Below are positions 35,530 through 45,868 of a stretch of 64,000 nt of DNA, in pieces. The notes beneath the pieces were generated by a model. That model was not told the origin of the DNA. It worked only from the letters and a program-made list of their open reading frames with translations, and did not search any database. The position numbers and the translations under genes are program-made. This DNA is from Synergistaceae bacterium (GTDB taxonomy: Bacteria > Synergistota > Synergistia > Synergistales > Aminobacteriaceae), in assembly GCA_031272035.1 (NCBI GenBank), contig JAISUO010000035.1:1-64000 (forward strand). The letters run 5' to 3'. Each line of letters starts with the position of its first letter. Within the stretch, counting starts at the first letter, position 1.

Positions 35530-36315
35530 ATGCTGACGAAAATTTTGGAATACGCGCAGAGTTTTGGAGATTCTCTGGGGATGGTCGTTCGGGACATTCC
35601 CGGCGGCGGAGCGGTGACGCTCAACGAAAACCGGCGTTTTCCGTCGGCAAGCATCATCAAGGTCCCCATCATGTGGGAGTATTTCCGCAAACTTTCCGAG
35701 GGGGGCTTCAAATCGGAGGATCGATATATCCTGAAGAATGACGTCAAGGTCGGCGTTTCCCGCTACGACTGCGGCATTCTGCGGGAGATGCACGAGGGCA
35801 TGGAGCTCACGTACTTCGATATCCTCTCCCTTATGATCATCATCAGCGACGACACGGCCACCAATATTCTCATCGACCTGCTTGGCATGGACAACATCAA
35901 CGCGACCATGCGGAGCCTGGGGCTGAAAAACACGTTCATCCGCCGCGTCATGATGGACTACGACAAAGTTCGGGCCGGCATCGACAACGAAACCACTGCC
36001 GGAGATATGGACGCGCTGCTCATGCTGATGGTCACCGAAAACGAGCGCATGAAACCGGAGTACCGGCAGCAGATGCTGACCGTCCTGTCGAAACAGCAGA
36101 TCAACACGGCCATTCCTCTGTTTCTCCCTGAGACCCTTAAAATCGCGCACAAAACGGGCTGCATCCCGGAATTCGATCTGGAACACGACGTCGGCATCGT
36201 GTACAGCCCCCAGGAGGAACCCCTGCTCGCGATTTCCCTGATGAGTAAAAACCTGCGGGACAGCAGGACGGCCTTTGGGACCATCGCAAAAATGGCGTAT
36301 GACCTTCTCAGATGA
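35530..36315 (+). CDS. Cytosolic class A beta-lactamase-fold serine hydrolase
   Basis: 261 residues. Active-site motifs S41-I-I-K44, S106-D-D (SDN in true class A enzymes) and K208-T-G. The usual Glu of the omega loop is not evident at the expected ExxLN; NETTAGDM occupies that area. There is no signal peptide, so unlike secreted beta-lactamases it stays in the cytosol. It lies between an M20 peptidase and a TAXI binding protein, which points to amide or peptide hydrolysis in substrate use rather than drug resistance. ATG after AAAGGCGG. Confidence 0.85.
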   Translation: MLTKILEYAQSFGDSLGMVVRDIPGGGAVTLNENRRFPSASIIKVPIMWEYFRKLSEGGFKSEDRYILKNDVKVGVSRYDCGILREMHEGMELTYFDILSLMIIISDDTATNILIDLLGMDNINATMRSLGLKNTFIRRVMMDYDKVRAGIDNETTAGDMDALLMLMVTENERMKPEYRQQMLTVLSKQQINTAIPLFLPETLKIAHKTGCIPEFDLEHDVGIVYSPQEEPLLAISLMSKNLRDSRTAFGTIAKMAYDLLR

Positions 36316-36485
36316 AACTGCGAAAGAACCGCAAACCGTCTCGCAAACGCGAATACGGTCTCAACATGCGGACTTTCCGAAAAATAAATTTCGCCGGATA
36401 AGAAAAAGGAGGCAGAACCGGCAAAACAATACAAAAAATAATACAACCCGATTTATATTTTATTATTTTATGGAGGTGCAAAAAT

Positions 36486-37448
36486 ATGTGCAGGAAAAAA
36501 ATGGTTGCGGTGGTACTTCTGGCGTGTGTGTTTGCGATGCTTTCGTGTTCATCGGTGATGGCGGCTCCACAGCGGCTGATTATCGCCACGGCCGGCGTTT
36601 CGGGATCCTATTATCCCTTCGGAGGGGCTCTGGCGAAAATATGGACGTCCAAACTGAAGGACAAAGTTTCGGTGGCGGCGCAGGCCACAGGCGGAGCCAT
36701 TGAGAACACCAAGCTCATGGAGGGCGGCGAGGTGGAGCTGGCCCTGACGCAGAACGATTTGGCGGATTACTCCTGGAAACAGCAGCATATGTTTACCAAA
36801 GAATACAGAAAACAGCGGGCCATCGCCACACTTTTCCCCGAAGTCATTCATATTTTCTCCCTTCGCAGTTCCGGCGCCGATAACATCGCGGCTCTGAAGG
36901 GGAAGAGAATTTCCATGAGCCAGCAGGGCAGCGGCGGATTGATCAACTCTCAGCAGATTTTCAGTCATTACGGATTCTCGGAAAAAGACGTGCAGCCCTT
37001 TTATCTCTCCAACGTCGACGCGGTAGACCGTATGAAGGACGACCTGCTGGACGCCATTTTTGTGACCACCGGAGCCCCCAACGCCACCTATCAGGACCTC
37101 TGCTTCGCCAAGGACGTGGCGATTCTGGGCATGTCGGACGCGGATGTGGCCGCGATTACAAAGCAGTATCCCTTCTATCAGAAATATGTCATTCCTCAGA
37201 CGGATTACGCCAAACAGAAAGGCGACGTCCAGACCGTGGCGGTGCAGGCCATATTGATCGCGTCGGAAGACCTCGACGATGAACTGGTGTATCAAATGAC
37301 GAAGACGCTGTGGGAAAGCCGGGAAGAGCTGATCACCGCCATGGCGAAAGCCTCCTACATGGACCCCCAAAATCCCCTCAAAAGCGTCACCATCCCCATC
37401 CATAAAGGCGCGGAAAAATATTACAGGGAAAAAGGCCTGATAAAGTAA
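36486..37448 (+). CDS. TAXI family TRAP transporter solute-binding protein, third copy
   Basis: 320 residues, ATG after ATGGAGGTG. Signal peptide ends near SSVMAA. TAXI opening RLIIATAGVSGSYYPFGGALAKIW, then AQATGGAIENTKLMEGGEVELALTQND, KGKRISMSQQGSGGLINSQQIF, and the HKGAEKYYREKGLIK end. Its permease is four genes upstream. The 170-base gap before it is AT-rich at its end and may hold a separate promoter. Confidence 0.92.
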   Translation: MCRKKMVAVVLLACVFAMLSCSSVMAAPQRLIIATAGVSGSYYPFGGALAKIWTSKLKDKVSVAAQATGGAIENTKLMEGGEVELALTQNDLADYSWKQQHMFTKEYRKQRAIATLFPEVIHIFSLRSSGADNIAALKGKRISMSQQGSGGLINSQQIFSHYGFSEKDVQPFYLSNVDAVDRMKDDLLDAIFVTTGAPNATYQDLCFAKDVAILGMSDADVAAITKQYPFYQKYVIPQTDYAKQKGDVQTVAVQAILIASEDLDDELVYQMTKTLWESREELITAMAKASYMDPQNPLKSVTIPIHKGAEKYYREKGLIK

Positions 37449-37576
37449 AATCCTGTGAAGGCTCAGGGGAACAGAATTTACTTCGCAAAATTTCGGCCCT
37501 CTGCTCTTCGGGCCTTCCTTACGTCAATTTCTTACGTCAGAGTATATAAATTGATCGAATCAGGAGGAGAATTCAG

Positions 37577-38731
37577 GTGAAAAAATCTGTGGTTTCATTC
37601 GTTGTACTGTTGCTTGCCATGCTGTCGTCAGTTTTTCCGTCCTGGGGTTCGGACACCATCAAAGTCGGAGAGATCGCCACACTGACAGGTGATTTTTCGG
37701 CCTATGGCATAGCGGAGGCCGAGTCGGTCAAAATCGCGGTGGAAGAAATCAATGAGAAAGGTGGAATACTGGGGAAGAAAATCGAACTGATCGCGTACGA
37801 CTGCCGCGGCCGGCAGGAGGACATGGTAAACGCGGCCCGGCGCCTGGTTGGACAGGATAAGGTCGTGGCGGTCGTCGGCCCCAGCATAAGCGGCATATGC
37901 ATGGCGGGCGCGCCTATTTTCAACAGCGGACATGTGCCCAACCTCGGAACCCTCCCCACAAACCCGCTGGTCACCGTCGACGAAACGGGCAAAGTCCGCC
38001 CTTACAACTTCCGCATCTGCTTCCTTGATCCCTACCAGGGCCGGATGATAGCCTACTTTGCGGCTAAGGACCTGAAATCCAAAAAAGCGGCGATTCTTTA
38101 CGACGTTTCCAGCGACTACTCGCAGGGCCTGAGGGAGTTCTTCGTCTCCAGTTTTAAAGAATACGGCGGAGAAATCGTAGCAGACGAGGGATTTCGCGGA
38201 GAGGACGTGGATTTCCGGTCCCAGCTCACCAACTTCAAAAACAGCGGCGCGGACGTGATTATCTATCCCTTTGGAGGAAAACCCCTGCCTCTGGCAGTCA
38301 AACAGGCGCGCGAAATGGGACTGAATCAACCCATCGTGGGCGGCGACGGTTATGGTGGCTTCATGTGGGAGATCGCGGGAGACGCGATGCGCGACTCTTA
38401 CTGGGTCAGTCACGTGGACCGCGACGACCCTGTTCTCAAGCCCTTTTTTGACAAATATAAGGAAAAGACGGGCACCGAATGTCAGGAATTTATGAACGCC
38501 GTTATGGCTTATGACTGCGTTTACTGGCTCAAAGACGCTGTTGAACGCGCAGGAAGCGACGACCCCGTGAAGGTGCGTGACGCGCTCGAAGCCACGAAGG
38601 GATTGAAACTGATGCACGCCGTTCTTACGATGGACGAATTTCATAATCCGAAAGACAAGGACGGTGTCATATTGGTCGCCGACACCGCTCAGAAGAAGGC
38701 CCTCTTTTTCAAAAAAATCCGTCCTGAATGA
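37577..38731 (+). CDS. Leu/Ile/Val-type ABC transporter binding protein (orphan)
   Basis: 384 residues from a GTG behind AGGAGGAG. Signal peptide to about residue 24 (SVFPSWG). Type I periplasmic fold: IKVGEIATLTGDFSAYGIAEAESVKIAVEEINEKGGILGKKIELIAYD, VVGPSISGICMAGAPIF, YDVSSDYSQGLREFF. No permease or ATPase adjoins it; it ends at a terminator facing the chemoreceptor gene. It could share the LivHMGF transporter at 56-60 kb, or serve as a receptor for signalling; both are inference. Confidence 0.9.
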   Translation: MKKSVVSFVVLLLAMLSSVFPSWGSDTIKVGEIATLTGDFSAYGIAEAESVKIAVEEINEKGGILGKKIELIAYDCRGRQEDMVNAARRLVGQDKVVAVVGPSISGICMAGAPIFNSGHVPNLGTLPTNPLVTVDETGKVRPYNFRICFLDPYQGRMIAYFAAKDLKSKKAAILYDVSSDYSQGLREFFVSSFKEYGGEIVADEGFRGEDVDFRSQLTNFKNSGADVIIYPFGGKPLPLAVKQAREMGLNQPIVGGDGYGGFMWEIAGDAMRDSYWVSHVDRDDPVLKPFFDKYKEKTGTECQEFMNAVMAYDCVYWLKDAVERAGSDDPVKVRDALEATKGLKLMHAVLTMDEFHNPKDKDGVILVADTAQKKALFFKKIRPE

Positions 38732-38783
38732 GCAGATTGCATGATAACTGATCATGCCACTTGAGTAACAGCGGATTGCGTAA

Positions 38784-38819
38784 GGGGGCGGAGGCTGTCT
38801 TGAGCGAGCCTCCGCCCCC
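38784..38819 (+). terminator. Hairpin between convergent genes
   Basis: GGGGGCGGAGGCT and AGCCTCCGCCCCC-type arms (12 or more pairs) enclose a loop of about ten bases. No T-run follows on either strand, but it is very stable and lies between the ends of two convergent genes. Confidence 0.65.
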
Positions 38820-38832
38820 TGTGTTACAGCCG

Positions 38833-40827
38833 TTACATTTTGAAGCGGGAGAGGGACTCTTTCAGCGAAGAGGCCATATTCTCCAGACTTTCCGCCGTGT
38901 GGGAGACCTGATGGGAGGCCTCCAGCGTTTCCGTCGCGTCGTTCCTGATGCTGCTTATCTGAGACGCCAGTTCCTCCATGCGCTGGACGAGGGTCTCCGT
39001 CCTGCCGGCCACGTCGGTTATGATGCCGGTTTGCTCCCGAACGATGCTGACGATGTGCTTCGTGGAGTCGTTGGCCGCGTCGATGCTCCGAGAAGAGGCT
39101 ATCAGGTCGTTTTTGGCCACGGAGGCGTCCTCAATGGTTTTCCTGAGGATGGTCAGGGATTTTGCCGACCCGTCGATGACCTTCTGGGTTTTCCCCCGGA
39201 TCGGCTCGATGACCTGATTGATGCGCTTGGCCGCGCCCGATGACTCCTCTGCCAGTTTCCGGACCTCCTCCGCCACCACGGAGAACCCTCTGCCGCTTTC
39301 GCCCGCCCGGGCGGCCTCTATGGCCGCGTTCAGCGCCAGCAGGTTCGTCTGGGCGGCGATGCCCGTAATGACGGAGACGAAGTTCGTTATCTCCTCAATG
39401 GACTGCTCCAGGGACGTGATGTGTTCGTTGTTGCCGTTGACCGTGGTCATGACCTGATCCATCTCGCTCAGGACGACGTTGAAGCTCTCCACCGCCGCCT
39501 GAGCTTCCATTGCCACGCCGTGCAGAGATTTGGCGGACTCCTCCGCCGAGGCTGAGACCTGGAGCGCGTCGGCGGACACCTGCTTCAGCCTGTCGTTGGC
39601 CTCCGCGGACAGGGTCTTCGTCTCCTGGGATATGCCCACGACGCCGGAGACGGATGCGTCGATTTTCTTCGCGGCCTCGCCCGTGGTCTCCGCCAGGGCC
39701 GACAGTTCCTCCGCGTCGCCGCTCACCGTGTCCGCCGAGTCTTTCGTCTCCCGCAGACAGTCGGCCTGGGTTTCCACGGCCTGTCTGAGCTGCGTGAAAA
39801 TCACGCCCATTTCATCCCTTCCGGGGTAGTCGAATTCCCGCTTGGCGATGAGAAAGTCTCCCCCCTCGATCCTCCGAACGATGGTAACGATGCGGTTGAG
39901 AGGACGCGCTATGCCCCGCGCGATCAGGAGCGTCAGAAGAAACGCCAGAGCCAGAGCCCCCACCGACACCAGAGACACGCCCCGGACGATGGACCTGATC
40001 GCTCTGTTCAGCTCGGCTATGGGTTTGCCGGTGAAGAACATTCCCTTCACGCCGGGGGTCGAGTCCCTGATGGGGGTGTAACGGGCGAGGTAATCCTGGC
40101 CGAACAGCTTTATTTTGCCGCTGAAGGTCCCGCCCTTGTTCACCACGGCGTCCGTTACGGCGGGAGATGCGTCGGTGCCCACCACTCTCTTTCCGTTTTC
40201 CATGATGGTGGTGTTGATTCGCGTGCTCCCCGCGAAAACGGTGGCCTCCACACCGTAGAGGGCCCTGATCTCGTCCACGATCTTCTGATTTTCCAGGGAG
40301 AGCGCCGTCCGAACCATCCCCACCGTCTTCCCCTGGTATATTATCGGGCCGCCGCAGTAGTAGCCCAGTTTAGAGGACGGGTTGGACATGAACACGGCGT
40401 AGGAGGTTCCGCCGATGGCCGTTTTGAAGTCGTCGCCCTGCCCGATGTTGTCTCCGACTCTGGCCCTGTCATGAGGGCGGGCAAGAACTTCCCCGTCCGA
40501 CGCCGCTATCACCAGGACGTCGACGTCCGAGGTATCCAGAAGAGGTTTCGTGAGTTCGTAAATGCCTTCTTTGTCCTTCTCGCTCACAAGGCGTCCCAGC
40601 TCGTTCAATTTAATCAGGCCGTCACGGAACGCCTCGGTTTTCTTCATCATGCCAGCCACGACTCTCTCGAATCCGTTAATGGAGCGAGTGGCCTCCTCTG
40701 AAAAGGTCTCCGTAATGGAAGCGTAGGTGTACCACAGCGCCGTGCCGCTGGAACAAACCACGGACAGCAAAACCAAAAAGAACGCCGAGGAAATGATTTG
40801 AGTTTTGATGTGCATGTTTTTGAACAT
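38833..40827 (-). CDS. Methyl-accepting chemotaxis protein with periplasmic Cache domain
   Basis: 664 residues. First helix about 8-30, then a periplasmic sensor of about 240 residues (Cache-like; [32 protein letters not shown]), a second helix near 290-312, a HAMP segment ([18 protein letters not shown]), and the cytoplasmic signalling domain with the hairpin tip [22 protein letters not shown] and [14 protein letters not shown]. It senses a small molecule outside the cell and feeds a CheA/CheW system not present here. It ends next to the orphan Liv-type binding protein. Confidence 0.93.
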   Translation of the reverse strand: MFKNMHIKTQIISSAFFLVLLSVVCSSGTALWYTYASITETFSEEATRSINGFERVVAGMMKKTEAFRDGLIKLNELGRLVSEKDKEGIYELTKPLLDTSDVDVLVIAASDGEVLARPHDRARVGDNIGQGDDFKTAIGGTSYAVFMSNPSSKLGYYCGGPIIYQGKTVGMVRTALSLENQKIVDEIRALYGVEATVFAGSTRINTTIMENGKRVVGTDASPAVTDAVVNKGGTFSGKIKLFGQDYLARYTPIRDSTPGVKGMFFTGKPIAELNRAIRSIVRGVSLVSVGALALAFLLTLLIARGIARPLNRIVTIVRRIEGGDFLIAKREFDYPGRDEMGVIFTQLRQAVETQADCLRETKDSADTVSGDAEELSALAETTGEAAKKIDASVSGVVGISQETKTLSAEANDRLKQVSADALQVSASAEESAKSLHGVAMEAQAAVESFNVVLSEMDQVMTTVNGNNEHITSLEQSIEEITNFVSVITGIAAQTNLLALNAAIEAARAGESGRGFSVVAEEVRKLAEESSGAAKRINQVIEPIRGKTQKVIDGSAKSLTILRKTIEDASVAKNDLIASSRSIDAANDSTKHIVSIVREQTGIITDVAGRTETLVQRMEELASQISSIRNDATETLEASHQVSHTAESLENMASSLKESLSRFKM

Positions 40828-40936
40828 ATAATGCTCACTTCTTTCGTTGTAAAATTTATATATTATATAAATTATTTTGAAATTTATTTTATTTTTAAAT
40901 TCGCGGTAAGCTGAGAGAAGTTCGTACTTTGAAAAT

Positions 40937-43900
40937 TCAATTGCGTCTCAGGAGGTCGATTTTTTTCACGGCGTTGTCGTACTCGTACATCAATACGCTG
41001 GACTCGATCTCGTCAATGGCCTCTTTCGTTTGAGGGTCCAGCTTCAGCGTCATATAAAGGGAAAAAAATTCGTTGATTTTCCTGATATTCATGTCCAGAA
41101 GGGCCTGTTTCAGGTCCTCCAGATGCAGTTCCCGTATGGAAACGCGACCCTCGGCGTCCGACTCGCCGCTCTCCAGCGCCAGGGCGGAGCGTATGTTTTC
41201 CGTCAGTTCCCGCAGGCGCAGCAGCAAATCTTCCGTTTTCCCCCGTATCGTCTCCGTTTTACCATAAATGGCGGCTTCCTCCATCTGAGCCGCCGCGTCC
41301 GCAAAGCTGAAAGCCCCCACGTTTCGGGCCATGCCCTTTAAAGAATGGACGTGGATGGCGTACAGGGCAAAGTCTTCATTTTTCAGACAGTCCTCTATCC
41401 GGGGAATCATGCCCTTCGCTTCGCGGTGAAACATATTCAGCGCGTCCCGGTAAACGTCGAAATCGCCCCCCATGTTTTTGAGTCCCCACTGGGCGTTCAC
41501 TCCGGGAATATCCAGCCCCTCCGGGAAATCGCTTTCCGGAGTTTTTTCATTCAGAGGCGCCTCGACCTGTTTTTCCAGGGGAATCCACATTCTCAGCAGG
41601 CGCTCCAGCCGCTGCATGTTGATGGGTTTGGACAGAAAAGCGTCCATGCCTTTTTTCAGAAGCATCTCCTTCTGGTCGCCCATGACGTTGGCGGTCAGCG
41701 CGATGATCGGCAGGTTGAGAAAGCGGGGATCGTTCCGGCCCAGTTCTCGGATGGCGGCGGTAGTCTCGACTCCATCCATATCCGGCATCATGTGGTCCAT
41801 AAACACCAGGTCGTAGCGGTTGCGCCTGACGAGCTCCAGAGCCTCCCGCCCGCTGCCGCATGTCTCCACCCGCGCGCCATAATGAGCCACCAGCTCTTTG
41901 GCGACCTTCAGGTTGCTGGGAGAGTCGTCGACGATGAGCACCTCCGCGTCCGGTATGGCGAAACGGGTTTGGGGCTCATGAGACTCGCTGCCCGGCTTCT
42001 CGAAATACCCGGCGAAAGCGTCGGCCACCGACAGGGAATAAGCCGGAAGCAAAACACAGTTGTTCTCGTCGAAGGCGAAGGCCGCCTCCAGTTTCGTCAT
42101 GACGATCAGGGGAAGGACTCTGTCGCGCCCGGCCATGGCCTCGAAGCAGTCCGAAGCGCGGCGCGAGGAGACGAAAATGTAATCCCACTCGTCGTGTTCC
42201 AGCTTCTCCAGAAACTCCTCCCAGGTCTCCGGATTGTGAGGCCTCACGCCCAAGTCCTCCAGGGCGCGCAGAATCGAGCGCTCGTAAAAGGACTGATCCT
42301 CGTGAACCAAAACGCGCAGCCGCCGAGGGTGGGGCACGACGGCGGCTCTTTCCCCGCTTTTGAACCCCTGAACGACCCTTGCCGTGAACACGGAGCCCTG
42401 ACCGTAATCGCTTTGCACGGTGACGCTGCCTCCCATGAGCTCGCAGTAAGTGCGCACGATGGACAGGCCCAGTCCCGTCCCCTCCACGTGCTGTCTGCGT
42501 TCGTCATTCAGGCGGGAAAAATCGACGAAGATTTTCTCCACGTCCTCTTTTTTGATGCCTATCCCCGTGTCGCTCACGATAAAAATGAGCTCCAGACTGT
42601 CGTTATCCAGAATTTTTTTCCTTACCTCCAGGGACACGGAGCCGCTCGGGGTGTATTTTACGGCGTTGTTCAACAGGTTGAACAGGATCTGGCGCAGGTA
42701 AATTTTGTCGCCCACCAGCCGCGCCGGAATGTTCGGGTCCACGCAAACAAAGAAATCCAGCGGGCTGTCCACGAGGCGAATGCGGCTCATCCTCACCACG
42801 TCCTTGATCACAGAGGCGAAGGAGTATTCCGCGGGGTTCAGTTTGAGGACGCCGGACTCTATTTTCGAGAAGTCCAGGATTTCGTCGATGATGCCCAGAA
42901 GGGAGCTGCCGGACTGGTGGATGATGGAGATATATTCCCGGAAGTCGCTGGAGAGGTCCTTGCGCAGGAGAAGTTCGGACATTCCCATTATGGAGTTCAT
43001 GGGCGTGCGGATTTCGTGGCTGATTCTCGCCAGGAAGGTGGACTTGCCCCTGTTTTCCTCGTCGGACCGCTGCTTGTCGACGCTGAGGCGAATGAGGAGA
43101 TAGCTCAGGATCGACATGAAAAGGAGCCCCAGAAGCGTCAGAGTCGCGCCCATGAGGTAGACGTCCCGGTAGTAGCTCTGCACGGGCGTCGCGATGCCCA
43201 GATACCAGCCGTTGGCGGTGCGCCTGAAGAAAGTGACGACGTTGGCGCCCTCGGTGTTCTGCACCTGTCCGGAGGACAGTTCTTCGTCCTGCATACTCCG
43301 GGCGAAGTCGGCGTGGGAGGCGCTGAGGTTCCCGTAGGTCTTTCCCTCGTATCCCTTATCCGGGTAGGCGATGACCCGCAGGTCCTGCCCCAGGAGCACG
43401 CCGTACCCGCCGCTGGTGAGCCGGAGCGACCGAACATAGTCGGCCATTTCGTTCACGTCGACGTCCAGCACCACAATTCCGACGATCTCGCCCCCGGAGT
43501 TCTTCAGGTTTTTGGAGGCCGACAGGACGTACCTGCCCGTCCGGATGTCCACGTAGGGGAAGGTGAAAGCCACCCTGTTCTCCGTCTTCGCCTCCGCGCC
43601 CATAGCCGCCAGGTACCAGGGGCGCTCCTCGGGTTTGAAGCCCTCGGGCGGGGTCCAGTTGTAACCGTTGAAAAACTCTCCCTTCACCATCCCGTAAATC
43701 CCCAAAAAGCCCGCGATTCCCGACTGCGGGTCGGAGAAGCCCTGCGTCATGTTCGTGGCGTATTTCTGTATCTGATCGATGGACTGGCCGCTGTTCACGT
43801 CCGACTCAATGACCAGCGCCGCGTTGAGCACCGTGACCTCCATCTCCCGAAGCCGTGCGCTGACGGTCTTTTCCGCCGCCGTCAGCATCTCTCTGGCGTT

Positions 43901-44026
43901 GGAGAAAATATGCCGCTCCACGATGCGGCTCATGAAAAAATAGCTCGCCAGCACCATCAGCAAAAAGGCGATAAAAACGAAAATAAGCTGCTTTTTGTTG
44001 CTTTTCAGACCATTGATGAACGTCAT
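40937..44026 (-). CDS. Hybrid sensor histidine kinase (Cache-HisKA-HATPase-REC-REC-Hpt)
   Basis: 1029 residues from the ATG at 44026, behind GGAGTGAGG and 7 bases past the stop of the HD-GYP gene; a longer frame overlaps that gene. N-terminal helix, periplasmic dCache sensor (about 50-290), second helix, HisKA with H337 in SHEIRTPMN, HATPase with GTGLGLSIV, a degenerate receiver lacking the phosphorylation Asp (FVSS), an intact receiver with D744 in [11 protein letters not shown], and a C-terminal Hpt with H894 in HSLKG. All steps of a phosphorelay are in one chain except the last response regulator, which is plausibly the HD-GYP protein encoded just upstream. Confidence 0.93.
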   Translation of the reverse strand: MTFINGLKSNKKQLIFVFIAFLLMVLASYFFMSRIVERHIFSNAREMLTAAEKTVSARLREMEVTVLNAALVIESDVNSGQSIDQIQKYATNMTQGFSDPQSGIAGFLGIYGMVKGEFFNGYNWTPPEGFKPEERPWYLAAMGAEAKTENRVAFTFPYVDIRTGRYVLSASKNLKNSGGEIVGIVVLDVDVNEMADYVRSLRLTSGGYGVLLGQDLRVIAYPDKGYEGKTYGNLSASHADFARSMQDEELSSGQVQNTEGANVVTFFRRTANGWYLGIATPVQSYYRDVYLMGATLTLLGLLFMSILSYLLIRLSVDKQRSDEENRGKSTFLARISHEIRTPMNSIMGMSELLLRKDLSSDFREYISIIHQSGSSLLGIIDEILDFSKIESGVLKLNPAEYSFASVIKDVVRMSRIRLVDSPLDFFVCVDPNIPARLVGDKIYLRQILFNLLNNAVKYTPSGSVSLEVRKKILDNDSLELIFIVSDTGIGIKKEDVEKIFVDFSRLNDERRQHVEGTGLGLSIVRTYCELMGGSVTVQSDYGQGSVFTARVVQGFKSGERAAVVPHPRRLRVLVHEDQSFYERSILRALEDLGVRPHNPETWEEFLEKLEHDEWDYIFVSSRRASDCFEAMAGRDRVLPLIVMTKLEAAFAFDENNCVLLPAYSLSVADAFAGYFEKPGSESHEPQTRFAIPDAEVLIVDDSPSNLKVAKELVAHYGARVETCGSGREALELVRRNRYDLVFMDHMMPDMDGVETTAAIRELGRNDPRFLNLPIIALTANVMGDQKEMLLKKGMDAFLSKPINMQRLERLLRMWIPLEKQVEAPLNEKTPESDFPEGLDIPGVNAQWGLKNMGGDFDVYRDALNMFHREAKGMIPRIEDCLKNEDFALYAIHVHSLKGMARNVGAFSFADAAAQMEEAAIYGKTETIRGKTEDLLLRLRELTENIRSALALESGESDAEGRVSIRELHLEDLKQALLDMNIRKINEFFSLYMTLKLDPQTKEAIDEIESSVLMYEYDNAVKKIDLLRRN

Positions 44027-44033
44027 GGCAGCC

Positions 44034-45125
44034 TCACTCCATTTGACCGATGCTTCGGAAACGATCGGATGAGGAAAGGAAAATATCGCTGAGGATCGGT
44101 TCGAAGTAGCCGCCCCGTTCCGCGTCGATGGTCCGGACCGCCTCTTCATGGGTCATTGAAGGCTTGTAGGGCCTTGCCGACACAAGGGCGTCGTAGACGT
44201 CGGCCAGAGCCATGAGACGACCCTGCAGGGGAATGTCGAACCTGGCGAGCTTTCTCGGGTATCCCCTGCCGTCCCATCTTTCGTGATGGTACCCCGCCAT
44301 AACCCTGGCGTGAACGAGAAAATCGCTTTCCTGCGCGCTTCTCTGTGCTTTTTCGATAAGAATCTCCCCCAAAAGGGCGTGTTTTTTCATCTCCTCGAAC
44401 TCCTCCGGCGTGAGGCGGGCCGGCTTCATCAGAATGTTGTCCCGAATGGCAATTTTCCCCACGTCGTGAAGCTGGGCGGACTGCAAAAACAAATTGCGGT
44501 CCCAGGTGTCCAGGACGTCGACGTAAACGTTCCGGGCTCGCATTTCGTCCAGAAAAATCTCCAGAAAGCGCGTCGTACGCTCCACGTGCTCCCCGGTGAC
44601 GTCGTCCCGGTAGTCCACCAGATCGCTCACCATGCCCAAAAGGGCCTTCTGAAGCGTCAGAAGGGAGAGCATCTTCTGCTCCACCATTTTTGTGAGGTTC
44701 CTGTTCAGGTTCGCCAGCCCGCTTTTCTGGTCCTCCAGCAGCAGGTGAATATCCACGCGCTTCAGCAGCAGCGGGGACGAAAAGGGCTTTGATATATAAT
44801 CCACAGCGCCGCGGGAGAGGCCCTCCAGCTCGCTCTCGGCGTTGGACCGGGACGTGAGAAAAATAACGGGAATATCCGCCGTACCCGGGTCCCGCTTCAG
44901 CCTGTCGATGGCTTCGTATCCGTCCATCTCCGGCATCAGGACGTCCAGAAGAATGAGGTCCGGACGCGTGGTTTCCAGGAACTGAAACATTTTTGCCGCG
45001 CTGGGCATGGTGAACACGTCATATTTTTCCATCAGCGCGTTTCTGCCCAGCTTCAAAATAAAGGGCGCGTCATCCACCAATACTATTTTTTTGCGTTCTT
45101 CAAATTTTTTGTTTTCTTCAAACAT
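44034..45125 (-). CDS. Response regulator with HD-GYP cyclic di-GMP phosphodiesterase domain
   Basis: 363 residues. Receiver (about 12-130): D18-D19, phosphorylation site D61 in LILLDVLMPEMDG, K113 in ISKPF. HD-GYP domain (about 165-345): H220-D221 in LHDVGKIAI, H280-H281, and GYP at 288-290 (DGRGYP). All metal ligands expected for an active phosphodiesterase appear to be present. ATG behind GGAGGGGGG. First gene of a two-gene unit with the hybrid kinase, which would phosphorylate it. Confidence 0.93.
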   Translation of the reverse strand: MFEENKKFEERKKIVLVDDAPFILKLGRNALMEKYDVFTMPSAAKMFQFLETTRPDLILLDVLMPEMDGYEAIDRLKRDPGTADIPVIFLTSRSNAESELEGLSRGAVDYISKPFSSPLLLKRVDIHLLLEDQKSGLANLNRNLTKMVEQKMLSLLTLQKALLGMVSDLVDYRDDVTGEHVERTTRFLEIFLDEMRARNVYVDVLDTWDRNLFLQSAQLHDVGKIAIRDNILMKPARLTPEEFEEMKKHALLGEILIEKAQRSAQESDFLVHARVMAGYHHERWDGRGYPRKLARFDIPLQGRLMALADVYDALVSARPYKPSMTHEEAVRTIDAERGGYFEPILSDIFLSSSDRFRSIGQME

Positions 45126-45494
45126 AGCAATCCCCCCTCCGACAAATCGTTTTCAGAGGTTGAAGTTAGGGAACATCCACACCGCGACCTGGGACGTTGC
45201 GGCGGCCGAATACGGCCGTTTGAAGAAAGCGTGGCAGCCCGTTCGCTGCCGGTCTTCTCATTGTCGCGTACCAAATTCAGGTCAGGAATTTGAAGTAAGG
45301 GAAGCTCTGATCAACACTCCTGCAAATGGAGCGACCGGAGACTCTGTCTGTTTTCGCCCGCTGTTTTCTTTTTTTAGCGCCGCTGTTTTCTTTTTAACGG
45401 AAAACATCTGCCGCCGCCTCCGTCGGAGCGGCTGTTATTGGAAGAATAAGAAAGACAAAGAGTAAAGCAAAAGTGGTTAAAGGGAATAAATGAA

Positions 45495-45526
45495 CCCTGA
45501 GACCCTGAGACCCTGAGACCCTGAGA
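45495..45526. repeat. Octanucleotide tandem repeat, CCCTGAGA x4
   Basis: Four perfect copies of an 8-base unit, in non-coding DNA. Copy number could vary by slippage. It lies about 345 bases before the promoter at 45840 and is not inside a gene. Confidence 0.9.
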
Positions 45527-45839
45527 CCAGGGTACCCGGCCCTTCGTTCGCAGTCAAGCGTAAAAACAGCATGATACGCAATCCTCCTTCCTGTTGCTCA
45601 AACATACCTCCTTCTCAGATATAAAAATAAGAGAGGTAAAAATATAAAATTTTTTAACAATATTTTCTTTTTCGCATATTGTACACCTGTTTCAGATATA
45701 TCGTTCAGAAAGGAGCAAAAAAATTTATGTCTTCTCGATAACGGGTTTTACAGCGCCGTCTCAAAAATGCCTTCGGCGGCGTAACATCTGGCCTTTACTC
45801 CCTGAATTTTCACTCATAAATAAGGAATTTTAGTAAGTT

Positions 45840-45868
45840 TTGACAAGTTTTCGACCGAATGCTACAAT
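45840..45868 (+). promoter_or_regulatory. Consensus sigma-70-type promoter with long leader
   Basis: TTGACA, 17-base spacer, TACAAT. Start of transcription near 45875 leaves about 485 untranslated bases before the hybrid kinase ATG at 46361. It is one of the best sigma-70 matches noticed in the window. Confidence 0.75.

Noticed and set aside
35530-36315. Antibiotic-resistance beta-lactamase
   Set aside because: There is no signal peptide, the SDN motif is SDD, the catalytic omega-loop Glu is not evident, and the operon is one of substrate uptake.
41345-44092. 915-codon open frame on the plus strand
   Set aside because: Antisense to the hybrid kinase; composition is His/Val/Gln-rich without any domain, as expected of a mirror frame.
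45232-45247. TGGCA-N6-TCGCT as a sigma-54 promoter
   Set aside because: The bases form a GGCAGC/GCTGCC hairpin and no gene lies downstream in that direction for about 1.1 kb.
45495-45526. Start of a CRISPR array
   Set aside because: The repeats are 8 bases and directly abutting, with no spacers. No cas genes are present.
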